A DNA stretch of 64,000 nt from an uncultured Eubacteriales bacterium (GTDB taxonomy: Bacteria > Bacillota > Clostridia > Christensenellales > DTU072). Made by a program: the position numbers and the translations under genes. The stretch is taken from positions 158,050-222,049 of the forward strand of contig CASFAV010000003.1 in the NCBI GenBank assembly GCA_949292905.1, given 5' to 3'. A model generated the notes under the pieces. That model had not been told where the DNA came from, made no database searches, and saw only the letters and a list, made by a program, of their open reading frames with translations. Numbering within the stretch: position 1 is the first letter of the stretch; each line of letters starts with the position of its first letter. Below, piece after piece: positions 49,722 through 58,945 of this stretch.

Positions 49722-50495
49722 ATGGCAAGAACCGTCGTGATAGCTTCCGGAAAGGGCGGCGTGGGTAAGACCACCGTGACCGCCAATCTCGGCATACTGC
49801 TTGCGATGACGGGCAAGCGCGTCATACTTGCGGACGCGGACATAGGTCTCAATAATCTGGACGTCGCGCTGTGTATAGAAAGCAGAGTGGTATACGACGT
49901 AGTGGACGTCGCGGAGGGGAGAGCGGGGCTCAGGGACGCGCTCGTCAAAGACAAATTCGTTCCCACGCTTTCGGTGCTTCCGTCCGCTAAAGCCAACAGC
50001 TCCGACAGAGTCAAAGCGGCGGCTTTCGCGGGCATAATAGCTGAAGCTTCGGCGATGGCGGATTTCGTCATAATCGACGCGCCTGCCGGGGTCGAAGCGG
50101 GATTTCACCGCGCCGTATCCGCGGCACGCGAAGCTATAGTGGTCACAACTCCGCACGTAAGCGCGATACGCGATGCGGACAGGACGGTGTCCCTGCTCTC
50201 TACGTACAACGTTTCGAGAATAGGGCTCGTGGTAAACAGGGTGCGCGGCGATCTGGTCAACAAGGGAGAAACCGTGCCTCCCGAAAAGATAGCCGAACTT
50301 CTGCGATTGCCGCTGTACGGTGTGATACCCGAGTCGGATGCGGTAGGGGTATATACCGTACTGAATTCGTACGGCCGCGAGGGCGCCGCGGAAGCGTTCC
50401 GCCTGCTTGCCGAATACGTTACGGGAAGCGGCAGAGAGGTGTACGATTACACGAGGCGATACCGCGGATTTTTCGGCAGACTGAAAAGATATTGA
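49722..50495 (+). CDS. minD: Septum-site determining ATPase MinD
   Basis: MinD binds the membrane as an ATP dimer and positions division away from poles. The deviant Walker A KGGVGKTT is at residues 11-18, with DADIGLNNLD and IIDAPAGVE further on. The C-terminus GFFGRLKRY forms the amphipathic membrane-targeting helix. 257 residues, standard. The RBS lies inside a strong hairpin. minE follows by 8 bases; minC is not present beside it. Confidence 0.9.
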   Translation: MARTVVIASGKGGVGKTTVTANLGILLAMTGKRVILADADIGLNNLDVALCIESRVVYDVVDVAEGRAGLRDALVKDKFVPTLSVLPSAKANSSDRVKAAAFAGIIAEASAMADFVIIDAPAGVEAGFHRAVSAAREAIVVTTPHVSAIRDADRTVSLLSTYNVSRIGLVVNRVRGDLVNKGETVPPEKIAELLRLPLYGVIPESDAVGVYTVLNSYGREGAAEAFRLLAEYVTGSGREVYDYTRRYRGFFGRLKRY

Positions 50496-50503
50496 GGTGA
50501 ACT

Positions 50504-50743
50504 ATGGCAAGAGAAATCGGAGAAGCCGCTTACGAACGGCTTAAACAGAGCATGGCGCGCGACAAGTCGCTGCCGGAAGGGTTCATGAACCTGTTACGAG
50601 CCGATCTCGATACCGTATTGAAAGCGTATTTCGAGTACGGCGAGAACGATCTCAGAGCGGAACTATCGCCGTGGGCGGGGGAAGGCTACACGCTTACGGT
50701 CACCCTTTCCGCGCCGCGAGCCAAGCAGGTAAAACTTCTTTGA
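50504..50743 (+). CDS. minE: MinE-like topological specificity factor
   Basis: A 79-residue protein directly after minD. AYERLKQSMARD and ADLDTVLKAYFEY followed by YTLTVTLSAP align with the MinE anti-MinCD helix (AKERLQ...) and dimerisation domain (LRKDILEVICKY ... LELNVTLP). MinE stimulates MinD ATPase to make it oscillate. The short N-terminal membrane-targeting stretch (a MxxFxFF-like amphipathic end) is missing: the protein begins MAREIGEAAYERLK. GAGGTGA precedes the start. Its last 44 bases overlap the convergent spoIVFB gene. Confidence 0.7.
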   Translation: MAREIGEAAYERLKQSMARDKSLPEGFMNLLRADLDTVLKAYFEYGENDLRAELSPWAGEGYTLTVTLSAPRAKQVKLL

Positions 50744-51551
50744 GCGTAGATTGAAGGGGATAGCCTACCAGAAGCTGTCCCACTTCTTTTTCATCGAGCT
50801 CCGCCGTCTTTTCGAAGGCGTCGTTCACTACCTCGAAAGTGGTGTACGAGTCTGCGTCTACGTGCTTTGCGAGCCTGATGAGTTTCAGTCCGTCGTGTAC
50901 CATCACCGTGCGGCGCACGATAGGAGAATTCAGGTGTTTAGTATACGGAATAGCTTCTGTAAGGTGCCTGTACATTTCTTTTTCGGTGCCGCCCGTTGCG
51001 GATACGTACAGCAGTACAGCCATTATCCCGAGAGAGTAATTCAACGTATAGAAGTATGACAGCAGGTATAATCCGAATACCGCGAAGGCAAGTACGATCC
51101 CCGCGACGCGCAGCGCTCGCAAGGCTTTCAGGGGGCGTTTGCTGAGAGATATTATCATCCGCGCTCCGTCCAGAGGATATGCGGGCAGCAGGTTGAAAGC
51201 GCCTATGGCGAAGCTTACTTCGAATACCGTTTTCGTGTAAATGTAAGCCGAGGGGAACGCCCACCACAGCGCGTACAGGCATACGCAAAGGGCGAAATTC
51301 GCCAAAGGTCCCGCCGCCGCTATCGGCAGGGAATCCTTTCGGGAGATGTTTTCTCCGCCCGCGAGCATCGCTCCGTAAGGCATCAGCGTCACGCAATTCA
51401 ATACGTACCCGCGCGAATACGCCGCGCGAGAATGCGCAAGCTCGTGCACGAGCACCACGGCTATGGTGGCGAGAAGGTATGCGTAGCCGCCCTGCACGAC
51501 CACGGCGAACGCGAAAAGCCAGAACGCCGGATGGAATTTTATTCGTATCAT
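50700..51551 (-). CDS. spoIVFB: SpoIVFB-type intramembrane metalloprotease
   Basis: Site-2-protease family zinc protease that in Bacillus cleaves pro-sigma-K in the mother cell. Zinc motif HELAH (residues 36-40) and LLPAYPLDGAR with Asp128 complete the active site. Several transmembrane helices span about 1-190, then a C-terminal CBS-like cytosolic domain (about 210-283). 283 residues, near the 288 of B. subtilis. Bacillus has minCD-spoIVFA-spoIVFB; here spoIVFB is inverted next to minDE and spoIVFA is missing, so regulation of the protease must differ. No clear promoter was found in the 139-base gap upstream. Confidence 0.85.
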   Translation of the reverse strand: MIRIKFHPAFWLFAFAVVVQGGYAYLLATIAVVLVHELAHSRAAYSRGYVLNCVTLMPYGAMLAGGENISRKDSLPIAAAGPLANFALCVCLYALWWAFPSAYIYTKTVFEVSFAIGAFNLLPAYPLDGARMIISLSKRPLKALRALRVAGIVLAFAVFGLYLLSYFYTLNYSLGIMAVLLYVSATGGTEKEMYRHLTEAIPYTKHLNSPIVRRTVMVHDGLKLIRLAKHVDADSYTTFEVVNDAFEKTAELDEKEVGQLLVGYPLQSTLKEVLPAWLAARKG

Positions 51552-51606
51552 ATTTAGATAATATTCTCTTTACGCTCCCTTATTCGGATAAATATTCGGC
51601 TTGCTA

Positions 51607-51655
51607 TTGAAATCTTATATATATATGTAGTATAATTAACTGAATTCGGAATTCA
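51607..51655 (+). promoter_or_regulatory. Alpha-galactosidase promoter with inverted repeat at the start site
   Basis: TTGAAA (51607-51612), 18-bp spacer, TATAAT (51631-51636). A 15-base inverted repeat TGAATTC-G-GAATTCA (51641-51655) lies over the predicted start site, as an operator would. Confidence 0.65.
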
Positions 51656-51690
51656 AAACCGTCCGATAATTCAACGGAGGCTCGTTTCAA

Positions 51691-53355
51691 ATGAAGGAAA
51701 GCAAAATTTACATCAAATATAAGGTCGGCAACAAAGTCTACGAAGACGATCTTTATCAAAACCAGCACTATACGATAGAGTCATACGCCGACGGGGACAA
51801 CGGAGTACGATTCGTCTTGACGCCGCGCGACAAGATAGAGCTCGTATCGTTCGAGCTGAAATACCTTCGCCGGAGCGAATCGGGGGAGAAATTTTACGTG
51901 AACGGTTATCAGGCGTGGACGACTTCGCGCGAGATGGGCGCGGACGACGTGCAGAAAGGGCTCACTCCGCTTGTAAAGGTGATACCCTTTGCGAAAATAC
52001 TTCTCGAGCTCACCGGCGACTACGCGTTCACGGAATACAGCGGAAAACCCGGTAAATTCCATTCTTTCACCTACACATACTTCCGTAAAGACGACGCCGT
52101 GGAATTGTACGGCTCGCTCAACGAGCGCACCGGATTCACCATTTTCAAGACCGATATGGACGCGGGCGTGATGAGTATAGAGAAGGACGTAGCGGGAGCC
52201 GTCGTGACGGAGCCTTACGAAATCCTTAACGTCGTGAAGATCTCGGGCGAATACGACGAAGTTTTCGACAAGTATTTTGCCATGATGAATATTCCGAAGC
52301 CGCGTCTTAAGCATATGGCGGGCTACACGAGCTGGTATAATTATTTCGGCAGCATAGACGAAAGTATAATAAACCGCGACATAGATAATTTTGCAAGAGT
52401 AGGGGAGCACGCGGACATATTCCAGATCGACGACGGGTATCAGACCTTCGTAGGCGACTGGATAGACCCCAATCCCGCTAAATTCCCTTCGGGGATGAAG
52501 GCGGCTGCCGACCGCATACACGACAAAGGGTATATGGCGGGTCTCTGGATGGCGCCGTTCAACGCGGCAAAGAACTCCCGCGTGGCGCGCGAGCATCCCG
52601 AATGGTTCCTCAAAAAGCCCAACGGCAAACCCGCCACCACCATTTACAACTGGGGCGGGGCTCACACGTTCGACATTTACAACGAGGGCGCCCGCGAATA
52701 TATCTCGCATTGTTTCGACGTCGTGCTCAACGAGTGGGGCTTCGATATGGTCAAGCTCGACTTCCTTTATTCCCATTGCATCAAGCCGCGTAACGGCAAG
52801 TGCCGCGGGCAGCTCATGGCGGAAGGAATGGACTTCTTGCGCGAATGCGTGGGCGATAAACTGATACTCGGGTGCGGCGTGCCGCTGGGATCGGCTTTCG
52901 GCGTAGTGGACGCGTGTCGTATCGGTTGCGACGTCGTCACGCGTTACAAGGGCAGATATTATACCAATATGCACCTTTGCGCGGAGATACCGTCCGCGCA
53001 TAACGCGATAAACAACGCGATCTTCCGCCGTCATCTGGACGGCAGAGCGTTCTGCAACGATCCCGACGTGTTTTTCCTGCGCGATTATAATTTGAAATAT
53101 ACCGATATGCAGAAAAAGCTTCTCGCGAGGATAAATCATCTCTTCGGCAACGTGCTTTTCGTAAGCGACGATATCGGAACGTACAACGAAGAACAATTAG
53201 AGCTTCTTTATAAGACTTTCGCGCCGAGCAACGCCATAATCATTTCTGCCGAGTATACCGATAAGGATTACATAACGATCAAATATCTTGAGGACGGCGA
53301 GCGCAAGACGTTGGCATTCGACCTTAAAGCGGGCGAAACTTCTTCGGAGCTGTAA
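51691..53355 (+). CDS. Alpha-galactosidase, GH36-type
   Basis: Retaining glycoside hydrolase cleaving alpha-galactosides such as raffinose-family sugars. A beta-rich N-terminal domain (about 1-210) precedes the (beta/alpha)8 barrel. FQIDDGYQ and the nucleophile in KLDFLY (Asp357) are GH36/GH-D signatures; DACRIGCDV may supply the acid/base Asp. No signal peptide, so it acts in the cytosol on imported oligosaccharides. 554 residues, shorter than the ~720-residue classical GH36 enzymes, matching a compact clostridial subgroup. ACGGAGG precedes the start. It stands alone with its own promoter and terminator. Confidence 0.82.
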   Translation: MKESKIYIKYKVGNKVYEDDLYQNQHYTIESYADGDNGVRFVLTPRDKIELVSFELKYLRRSESGEKFYVNGYQAWTTSREMGADDVQKGLTPLVKVIPFAKILLELTGDYAFTEYSGKPGKFHSFTYTYFRKDDAVELYGSLNERTGFTIFKTDMDAGVMSIEKDVAGAVVTEPYEILNVVKISGEYDEVFDKYFAMMNIPKPRLKHMAGYTSWYNYFGSIDESIINRDIDNFARVGEHADIFQIDDGYQTFVGDWIDPNPAKFPSGMKAAADRIHDKGYMAGLWMAPFNAAKNSRVAREHPEWFLKKPNGKPATTIYNWGGAHTFDIYNEGAREYISHCFDVVLNEWGFDMVKLDFLYSHCIKPRNGKCRGQLMAEGMDFLRECVGDKLILGCGVPLGSAFGVVDACRIGCDVVTRYKGRYYTNMHLCAEIPSAHNAINNAIFRRHLDGRAFCNDPDVFFLRDYNLKYTDMQKKLLARINHLFGNVLFVSDDIGTYNEEQLELLYKTFAPSNAIIISAEYTDKDYITIKYLEDGERKTLAFDLKAGETSSEL

Positions 53356-53379
53356 CGATTTATTGCGATAATTCGCCTG

Positions 53380-53411
53380 ACGGCTCGCGAACGGAAGCGA
53401 GCCGTTTTCTT
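53380..53411 (+). terminator. Terminator of the alpha-galactosidase gene
   Basis: Perfect 9-bp stem ACGGCTCGC/GCGAGCCGT with an eight-base loop, followed by TTTCTTT. Confidence 0.85.
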
Positions 53412-53528
53412 TGCGCGTTGCAAGCTTATTAGAGGTCGACGCAAACGGCGCATGAGCCCGAGGAAGCGCCGTATAGCGCGCGAAATCCTACCGCCGCAGC
53501 CGCAGCCTTTTTTTGCCTGTTTCCTGTG

Positions 53529-53556
53529 GCATTATAACCCTGCGGTTACATATAAT
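53529..53556 (+). promoter_or_regulatory. Candidate sigma-E promoter of the ytxC-like gene
   Basis: GCATTAT (53529-53535), 13-bp spacer, CATATAAT (53549-53556), near the B. subtilis sigma-E consensus kmATATT/CATAcamT. The ATG is only 8 bases beyond, implying a leaderless message. Confidence 0.4.
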
Positions 53557-53563
53557 AAGTTGT

Positions 53564-54259
53564 ATGGCGGTCACAGGTATCATTCTTCCCTCCTCGAGAG
53601 GAGCGGAAAGAGAGTTCGTTACGAAGCTTGCTCTTAAAGAGGGCATAGCCGTCGACGAGAATATCCATAAGACTTACGCGGTGTTGAAACTTACTTCCGA
53701 GCGGAAGGAACACAACCGCTTGACCTCGTTTTTCGTAGCGGAAACGCTTACGATGTTTTATAAATTCAGGGCTCTCGAAAGCGTGATAAAGGGATACGAA
53801 AGCGACGGTTACGAGTCGGCGGCTTATCTCGGAGCATTATTGTCGGTGGAGCTCGAGGAGGAGCGTAAGCGCATTTACGCGGCGACCGAAGGGCTGGAGT
53901 GCATAGCCGTCGAGAGCCTGTTGGAACTGCGGCTGGAGGAGTTGAAGGAAGGTTGGTCCGGACTCAACGAGCTGGGCAGGATGCTCCTTCAGCAATGTTC
54001 CGAAGGCGAGGAAGTATATTCTCTCGTTCCCTACTTCATTACCGGCGAGCCCTTGTCGCCGAGGCTTACCGTTTCGGGCGGCGACAGACTGAGGCTTACG
54101 GGCGGAGGCGCCGAGAAAACAGTACCCGCGCTCACCGGTAACGAGGAAAGGGATCTCGTCACGGCGCTCATGCGGGAGCGTCCCACGCATATAGTCATCA
54201 GAAACAGAGAGGAGATAAGCGAGAAGCTTCTCAATACCTTACGCGCCCTCGGAGAGTAA
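53564..54259 (+). CDS. Probable sporulation protein, YtxC-like
   Basis: 231 residues from the ATG at 53564, which has no Shine-Dalgarno. The middle has a KFRALESVIKGYESDGYESAAY-like helical stretch, and the C-terminal half follows the YtxC pattern: a region ending PYFITGEPLS, a small beta section, then PTHIVIRNREEISEKLLNTLRALG matching the terminal P-x-x-I-x-I-x-N ... T-I-x-x-x-F/G of YtxC. YtxC is a conserved sporulation protein of unknown role. Similarity is visible by pattern only. It ends at a clear terminator before parE. An upstream in-frame start (53513) would run through the promoter. Confidence 0.5.
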   Translation: MAVTGIILPSSRGAEREFVTKLALKEGIAVDENIHKTYAVLKLTSERKEHNRLTSFFVAETLTMFYKFRALESVIKGYESDGYESAAYLGALLSVELEEERKRIYAATEGLECIAVESLLELRLEELKEGWSGLNELGRMLLQQCSEGEEVYSLVPYFITGEPLSPRLTVSGGDRLRLTGGGAEKTVPALTGNEERDLVTALMRERPTHIVIRNREEISEKLLNTLRALGE

Positions 54260-54318
54260 CGTATTTTCGCGGAATACCCGCGATAGTCGGCTTCCGCGCA
54301 AGCGGCTTATCGGGTTAC

Positions 54319-54357
54319 GCGCTTCCTCAACGGGAGCGCATTTTATTATTTATTTTA
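54319..54357 (+). terminator. Terminator after the ytxC-like gene
   Basis: 8-bp stem (54319-54326 with 54332-54339, one G-U) followed by ATTTTATTATTTATTTT. Confidence 0.75.
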
Positions 54358-54378
54358 TATAGAATATACTTTATACCA

Positions 54379-54411
54379 AATATTGACAATATTCCCGCAT
54401 TATGGTACTAT
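54379..54411 (+). promoter_or_regulatory. parE promoter with -35 inside a perfect inverted repeat
   Basis: TTGACA (54383-54388), 17-bp spacer, TACTAT (54406-54411) with an extended TGG. The -35 lies in the 15-base palindrome AATATTG-A-CAATATT (54379-54393). Confidence 0.7.
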
Positions 54412-54458
54412 ATCTTGTGTGTCTATGCACAATAAGGGAGAAAAATTTAGGAGGAAAT

Positions 54459-56450
54459 ATGGCGAAAATCACTAAAACTACAGCGGCGCATTATAATGCC
54501 GACGACATTCAGGCGCTGGAAGGTATCGACGCGGTACGTGCCCGACCGGGTATGTACATCGGTTCGACCGGACCGAAAGGACTACATCAGCTCATCTGGG
54601 AGATAGTGGATAACTCCGTTGACGAAGCTTTGAACGGTTATGCCGATTCGATATCGATGGTGATATATCCGGACGGCTCTTTTTCCGTTGAGGATAACGG
54701 AAGGGGCATGCCCGTAGACATCAACGCCAAACACAAAAAGTCGGGCGTGGAAATGATCTTTACCATGTTGCACGCGGGCGGCAAGTTCAACAACGATCAA
54801 TACAAATTCAGCGGCGGACTGCACGGCGTGGGCGCATCCACGGTCAACGCTTTATCCGTCTGGCTCGAAGTTGAAGTCTACCGCGGCGGCAAGATCTATT
54901 TCCAGCGTTTCAGAAGAGTTAACCAAGGTAAGACCGTCAAGTCCGGTATTCCCGAGGAACCGATCAAGCAGACGGGAGTTACCAAAAAACGCGGCTCCAA
55001 GGTCACGTTCCTTCCCGATCCCGACGTTTTCGAGACGACGGAATTCGATTACAAGGTCATCAAGCAACATATCAAAGAGCTTGCGTATCTCACCAAAGGC
55101 GTCAGATTTTCGCTCGAGGACAGACGCACGACCGACGAAGAGGGCAATTATAAGTCCTGCGAATACTGTTCGCGCGGCGGGCTCGTCGATTTCGTGAAAA
55201 ACCTCAACGAAAATAAGACGCGCCAGCTCGAAAAGGTCATCTATCTGGAAGCGGAAGATCCCGTTCTCAACAGGCAGTTGCAGGTCGCGATACAATACAC
55301 CGAAACTTTCGTCGAGAACATATTTTCTTTCGTGAACAACATTTCGACCACGGAAGGCGGTACGCACGAGACGGGCTTTAAGCTTGCGTTCACCCGCGCT
55401 ATGTCGGAGTATATCAAACGCAACAAACTGACCAAAGACAAGGATCCCGCGCTCATTGGCGACGATTACCGCGAGGGTATGACCGCGGTCATCAACCTCA
55501 AGATGCAGGAGCCGCAGTTCGAGGGACAGACCAAAACGAAGCTCGGCAATCCCGACATAAAGAGCTGGGTGGAGAACGTGCTTTACGAGAAGCTCAGCGC
55601 TTATTTTGCGGAAAACAAAAACAAGGACATAGCCACCCTCATAGCGAAGATAGGTATCAACGCGAGCAAGGTGCGCACCGAGGAAAAGCGGGTCAAAGAC
55701 GCCATGCGTTCCTCTCGCAACAATATGACGGGACAGCTTGCGATAGGTAAGCTTTCGAGCTGTTCGGGCAAGAATTATTCGCAGAACGAGCTTTTCATCG
55801 TGGAGGGCGATTCGGCGGGCGGCTCGGCGAAGAAGGGCAGGAACCGTACTTTCCAGGCAGTGCTCGCATTACGCGGCAAGCCGCTCAACACCGAGAAAGC
55901 GAGCAAGGTGGATATTCTCAAAAACGCGGAAATAAACACCATAATATACGCTTTGGGTACCGATTTCGACAAAGACTTCAATATTAAGAACCTCAAGTAC
56001 GACAAGATCATAATCCTCGCGGACGCAGACCACGACGGCGAACACATCAGGTGTCTTCTGCTTACGTTCTTCTATAGGTTCATGCGCCCGCTCATTACGG
56101 AAGGACACGTTTATCTCGGAATGCCGCCTCTTTACAGGATAACGCAGAAGGGCGAAACGCGCTACGCTTACAACGACGCGGAGCTCGAAACGATGCTCAA
56201 GAGCGTGAAAGGCAGCTACAATCTTCAGCGTTACAAAGGTCTCGGCGAAATGAATTACGATCAGCTTTGGGACACTACGCTCAATCCGAAGACGAGGTGC
56301 CTTACGCGGGTCACCATCGACGACGCGGCGGAAGCGGACGAAATGGTTTCGCTCCTTATGGGCGATAACGCCGAGAAGCGTAAGGAGTTCATCAACGAGA
56401 ACGCCAACTTCAACAAAGTGGACGCTTTAGGCAATAAGATCGGGGTGTGA
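54459..56450 (+). CDS. parE: Type IIA topoisomerase B subunit, probably ParE
   Basis: ATPase subunit of topoisomerase IV or gyrase. GHKL ATPase domain: [42 protein letters not shown] motifs [13 protein letters not shown] and DADHDGEHI (the usual motif is DADxDGAHI; the DxDxD metal triad is kept). ATG 54459 with AGGAGG is preferred to an earlier in-frame ATG; length 663. Adjacent A subunit, distance from any dnaA/dnaN/recF and the partner's lack of a GyrA box favour ParE over GyrB. That choice is an inference. Confidence 0.85.
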   Translation: MAKITKTTAAHYNADDIQALEGIDAVRARPGMYIGSTGPKGLHQLIWEIVDNSVDEALNGYADSISMVIYPDGSFSVEDNGRGMPVDINAKHKKSGVEMIFTMLHAGGKFNNDQYKFSGGLHGVGASTVNALSVWLEVEVYRGGKIYFQRFRRVNQGKTVKSGIPEEPIKQTGVTKKRGSKVTFLPDPDVFETTEFDYKVIKQHIKELAYLTKGVRFSLEDRRTTDEEGNYKSCEYCSRGGLVDFVKNLNENKTRQLEKVIYLEAEDPVLNRQLQVAIQYTETFVENIFSFVNNISTTEGGTHETGFKLAFTRAMSEYIKRNKLTKDKDPALIGDDYREGMTAVINLKMQEPQFEGQTKTKLGNPDIKSWVENVLYEKLSAYFAENKNKDIATLIAKIGINASKVRTEEKRVKDAMRSSRNNMTGQLAIGKLSSCSGKNYSQNELFIVEGDSAGGSAKKGRNRTFQAVLALRGKPLNTEKASKVDILKNAEINTIIYALGTDFDKDFNIKNLKYDKIIILADADHDGEHIRCLLLTFFYRFMRPLITEGHVYLGMPPLYRITQKGETRYAYNDAELETMLKSVKGSYNLQRYKGLGEMNYDQLWDTTLNPKTRCLTRVTIDDAAEADEMVSLLMGDNAEKRKEFINENANFNKVDALGNKIGV

Positions 56451-56452
56451 GT

Positions 56453-58945
56453 ATGAAAGCAAAACAAATGAGTTTCGATCTGGAACAGACCGTAGTCGAG
56501 AAGCCGATAGAAAACATAATGCCCGAATCGATGATGATCTATTCGGAGCACATCATACTCGACAGAACGTTGCCGCGCGTGGAGGACGGACTCAAACCCG
56601 TTCAGCGCAGGATACTGTACACCATGTACAACCTCAACATGAAACCGAAAGGCGGTTTCAAGAAGTCGGCGCGTATCGTCGGCGATTGCATGGGTAAATA
56701 TCATCCGCACGGCGACTCTTCGATTTACGACGCGATGGCGAGAATGACGCAGGACTTCAGCATGCGCATGCCGCTCATCAACGGGCAGGGCAACTTCGGT
56801 ACGCTTTCCGACCCGCCCGCCGCGATGCGTTATACCGAAGTGGAGATGGGCGCGCTCGCGATGGAGCTACTGCGCGACATCGACAAAAATACCGTTCAGT
56901 GGAATAAGAACTTCGACGATACGCTCGAAGAGCCCGACCTTCTTCCGGGAAGATTCCCGAATATCCTCGTCAACGGCACCGTCGGCATAGCGATAGGTAT
57001 AGCGACCAATATCCCGCCGCATAATCTTACAGAAGTCATAGACGGTTGCGTGGCGATGCTCGACAATCCGCATATCAAGCTCGAGGAGCTCGTGCGTTAC
57101 ATCAAGGGACCGGATTTTCCTTCGGGAGGATTTATGGTCGGCGGAGAGGATATACTCAACGTGTACCGCACCGGCAGAGGCAAACTCACTTTGCGCGGCA
57201 GGGTGGACATAGAGAACGACGGCGACAGACAGAATATCGTTATAACCGAAGTGCCGTGGGGAGTAAACCCCCATAAAATAGTCGAGAAACTGTACGTCCT
57301 GCGCGAAAAGAAGAAGGAAATATTCGGCAACATCATCGACGTGGCGGACGAAACGGCGCGTAATTTGCGCATAGTCGTCAAGCTCAAGAAGGGCGAAGAC
57401 GCCGTTAAACTGCTCGACCAGATATACAAGCAGACCGAGCTTCAGAGCGCGTGCAGCGTGAATATGGTGGCTATAGCGGACGGCAAGCCCAAGCAACTCG
57501 GACTCATTCAGCTTCTCAAATATTATCTCGATTATCAGAAAGAAGTCGTACGCAAGAGAAGCGTTTACGAGCTTGGAGTCGCGAAAAAGCGCGCCGAGAT
57601 CCTGAGCGGTTATCTCAAGATAATCCCCGATATCGACGAAGTGATAGCGATAATCCGCGCGGCTGCCAACAGGGCGGCGGCGAAAACGGAGCTCAAGGAG
57701 CGTTTCGAACTGAGCGAGGCGCAGGCGGAAGCGATACTGACGTTACAGCTCGGCAACATCAACAAACTCGACGTCGGCAAGTACAAGGAAGAGCTCAACG
57801 GTCTCAACAAAGACATATCGCGTCTGAGCGGCGTCATAGGCTCCGTGAAGGAGCAGTACGCGGTAGTGCGTTCGGAACTCATCGAAATACGCGACCGTTA
57901 CAAATCGGAGCCCAACAGCAAGCGTCTGACTACCATAATCGGCGATCTCGAAGATATCGACGTCAAGCCTTTCGATCCCACCAAGAGGACCTCGAAGCGT
58001 TCGATAGTGGCGCTCGACGCGGAAGGCAGAGTGAAGGTATTGTCGAGCAAGAATTATCTTTCCGCCAACCGCGAAGCGGGCTCGGGCGGTATCGGCGGCG
58101 TGACGCGTTCGCTCACGCAGATCGAACCCGGTTGCTACGCGCTCATATTCGGCAGTCAGGGAAACTGCTACCGTTTGGATACGTCGAGCGTACTCGAGAA
58201 GCAATGGCTCGATAAAGGCGACGCGCTTATAGACCTTTATCCGGAGTTCGCTTCGAAAGCGGAAAAGGCGGTTGCGGTCATACCCGTCGATCCCGACAAC
58301 CCGGGCGACGACGAAGTGTACATCTATACCAAATTAGGTATGGTGAAGAAGTCCCAGCTCGCCGCTTACGTGGTAAGCAAGGACGCATATCAGGTCGTGG
58401 GACTCAAGAGCGACGACGAAGTGATAGGCGTAGAGAAGGTGATACCCGACGCTACGATACTGTTCGTTACGAGCGACGGACAGTGCGTGAACTCCATGAC
58501 GGACGATTATCCGTTGCAGGGCAGGATCGCAGGCGGCGTTATCGGAGTGAACCTTAACGAAGGCGCCGAAGTGGTCTATGCGGGACAGGCGGACGTCGAG
58601 CCCGGCTTCGACGACGAAGGCAAGGAAGTATTCATGCCGCTCGGCGAAATAGTGATAATCACCGATAAAGGCACCGGGAAGCGCGTGGTGGCTTCGGAAT
58701 TCGCTCCGATGCGCCGCAACCGTAAAGGATTGAGGATAATAGATATTTACGGCGAAAAGACCAAAGTTATTTTCGCCTGCAAAGTGCTCGAGCCTTATAA
58801 ACTCGTTTTGATAGGCGACGGCGGCGAAGAATTGAACGTGATAGACACCGAGGATATCCGTATAGAGAAAAAGGATACGAAGGGTAAGCCGATCATGCGC
58901 GGCGTAACTTTCGACAGGGTGATACGGCACACGGAGGAAATATAA
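56453..58945 (+). CDS. parC: Type IIA topoisomerase A subunit, probably ParC
   Basis: DNA-cleaving subunit; the catalytic Tyr is in PPAAMRYTE. The quinolone-region helix reads [17 protein letters not shown]. The loop before the Tyr, [13 protein letters not shown], is one residue shorter than the usual GNFGSxDGDxPAAM and lacks DGD. The C-terminal six-bladed domain (about 500-830) has no QRRGGKG-type GyrA box, only a degenerate GSGGIGG, which points to topoisomerase IV-like decatenation rather than negative supercoiling. ATG 56453 lies three bases after the parE stop; a GTG at 56447 is an alternative. 830 residues. Confidence 0.85.
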   Translation: MKAKQMSFDLEQTVVEKPIENIMPESMMIYSEHIILDRTLPRVEDGLKPVQRRILYTMYNLNMKPKGGFKKSARIVGDCMGKYHPHGDSSIYDAMARMTQDFSMRMPLINGQGNFGTLSDPPAAMRYTEVEMGALAMELLRDIDKNTVQWNKNFDDTLEEPDLLPGRFPNILVNGTVGIAIGIATNIPPHNLTEVIDGCVAMLDNPHIKLEELVRYIKGPDFPSGGFMVGGEDILNVYRTGRGKLTLRGRVDIENDGDRQNIVITEVPWGVNPHKIVEKLYVLREKKKEIFGNIIDVADETARNLRIVVKLKKGEDAVKLLDQIYKQTELQSACSVNMVAIADGKPKQLGLIQLLKYYLDYQKEVVRKRSVYELGVAKKRAEILSGYLKIIPDIDEVIAIIRAAANRAAAKTELKERFELSEAQAEAILTLQLGNINKLDVGKYKEELNGLNKDISRLSGVIGSVKEQYAVVRSELIEIRDRYKSEPNSKRLTTIIGDLEDIDVKPFDPTKRTSKRSIVALDAEGRVKVLSSKNYLSANREAGSGGIGGVTRSLTQIEPGCYALIFGSQGNCYRLDTSSVLEKQWLDKGDALIDLYPEFASKAEKAVAVIPVDPDNPGDDEVYIYTKLGMVKKSQLAAYVVSKDAYQVVGLKSDDEVIGVEKVIPDATILFVTSDGQCVNSMTDDYPLQGRIAGGVIGVNLNEGAEVVYAGQADVEPGFDDEGKEVFMPLGEIVIITDKGTGKRVVASEFAPMRRNRKGLRIIDIYGEKTKVIFACKVLEPYKLVLIGDGGEELNVIDTEDIRIEKKDTKGKPIMRGVTFDRVIRHTEEI

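Noticed and set aside
51620..51627. Sigma-E -10 (CATATATA on the reverse strand) for spoIVFB
   Set aside because: Only a partial -10, no matching -35, and a 70-base leader; too weak to annotate.
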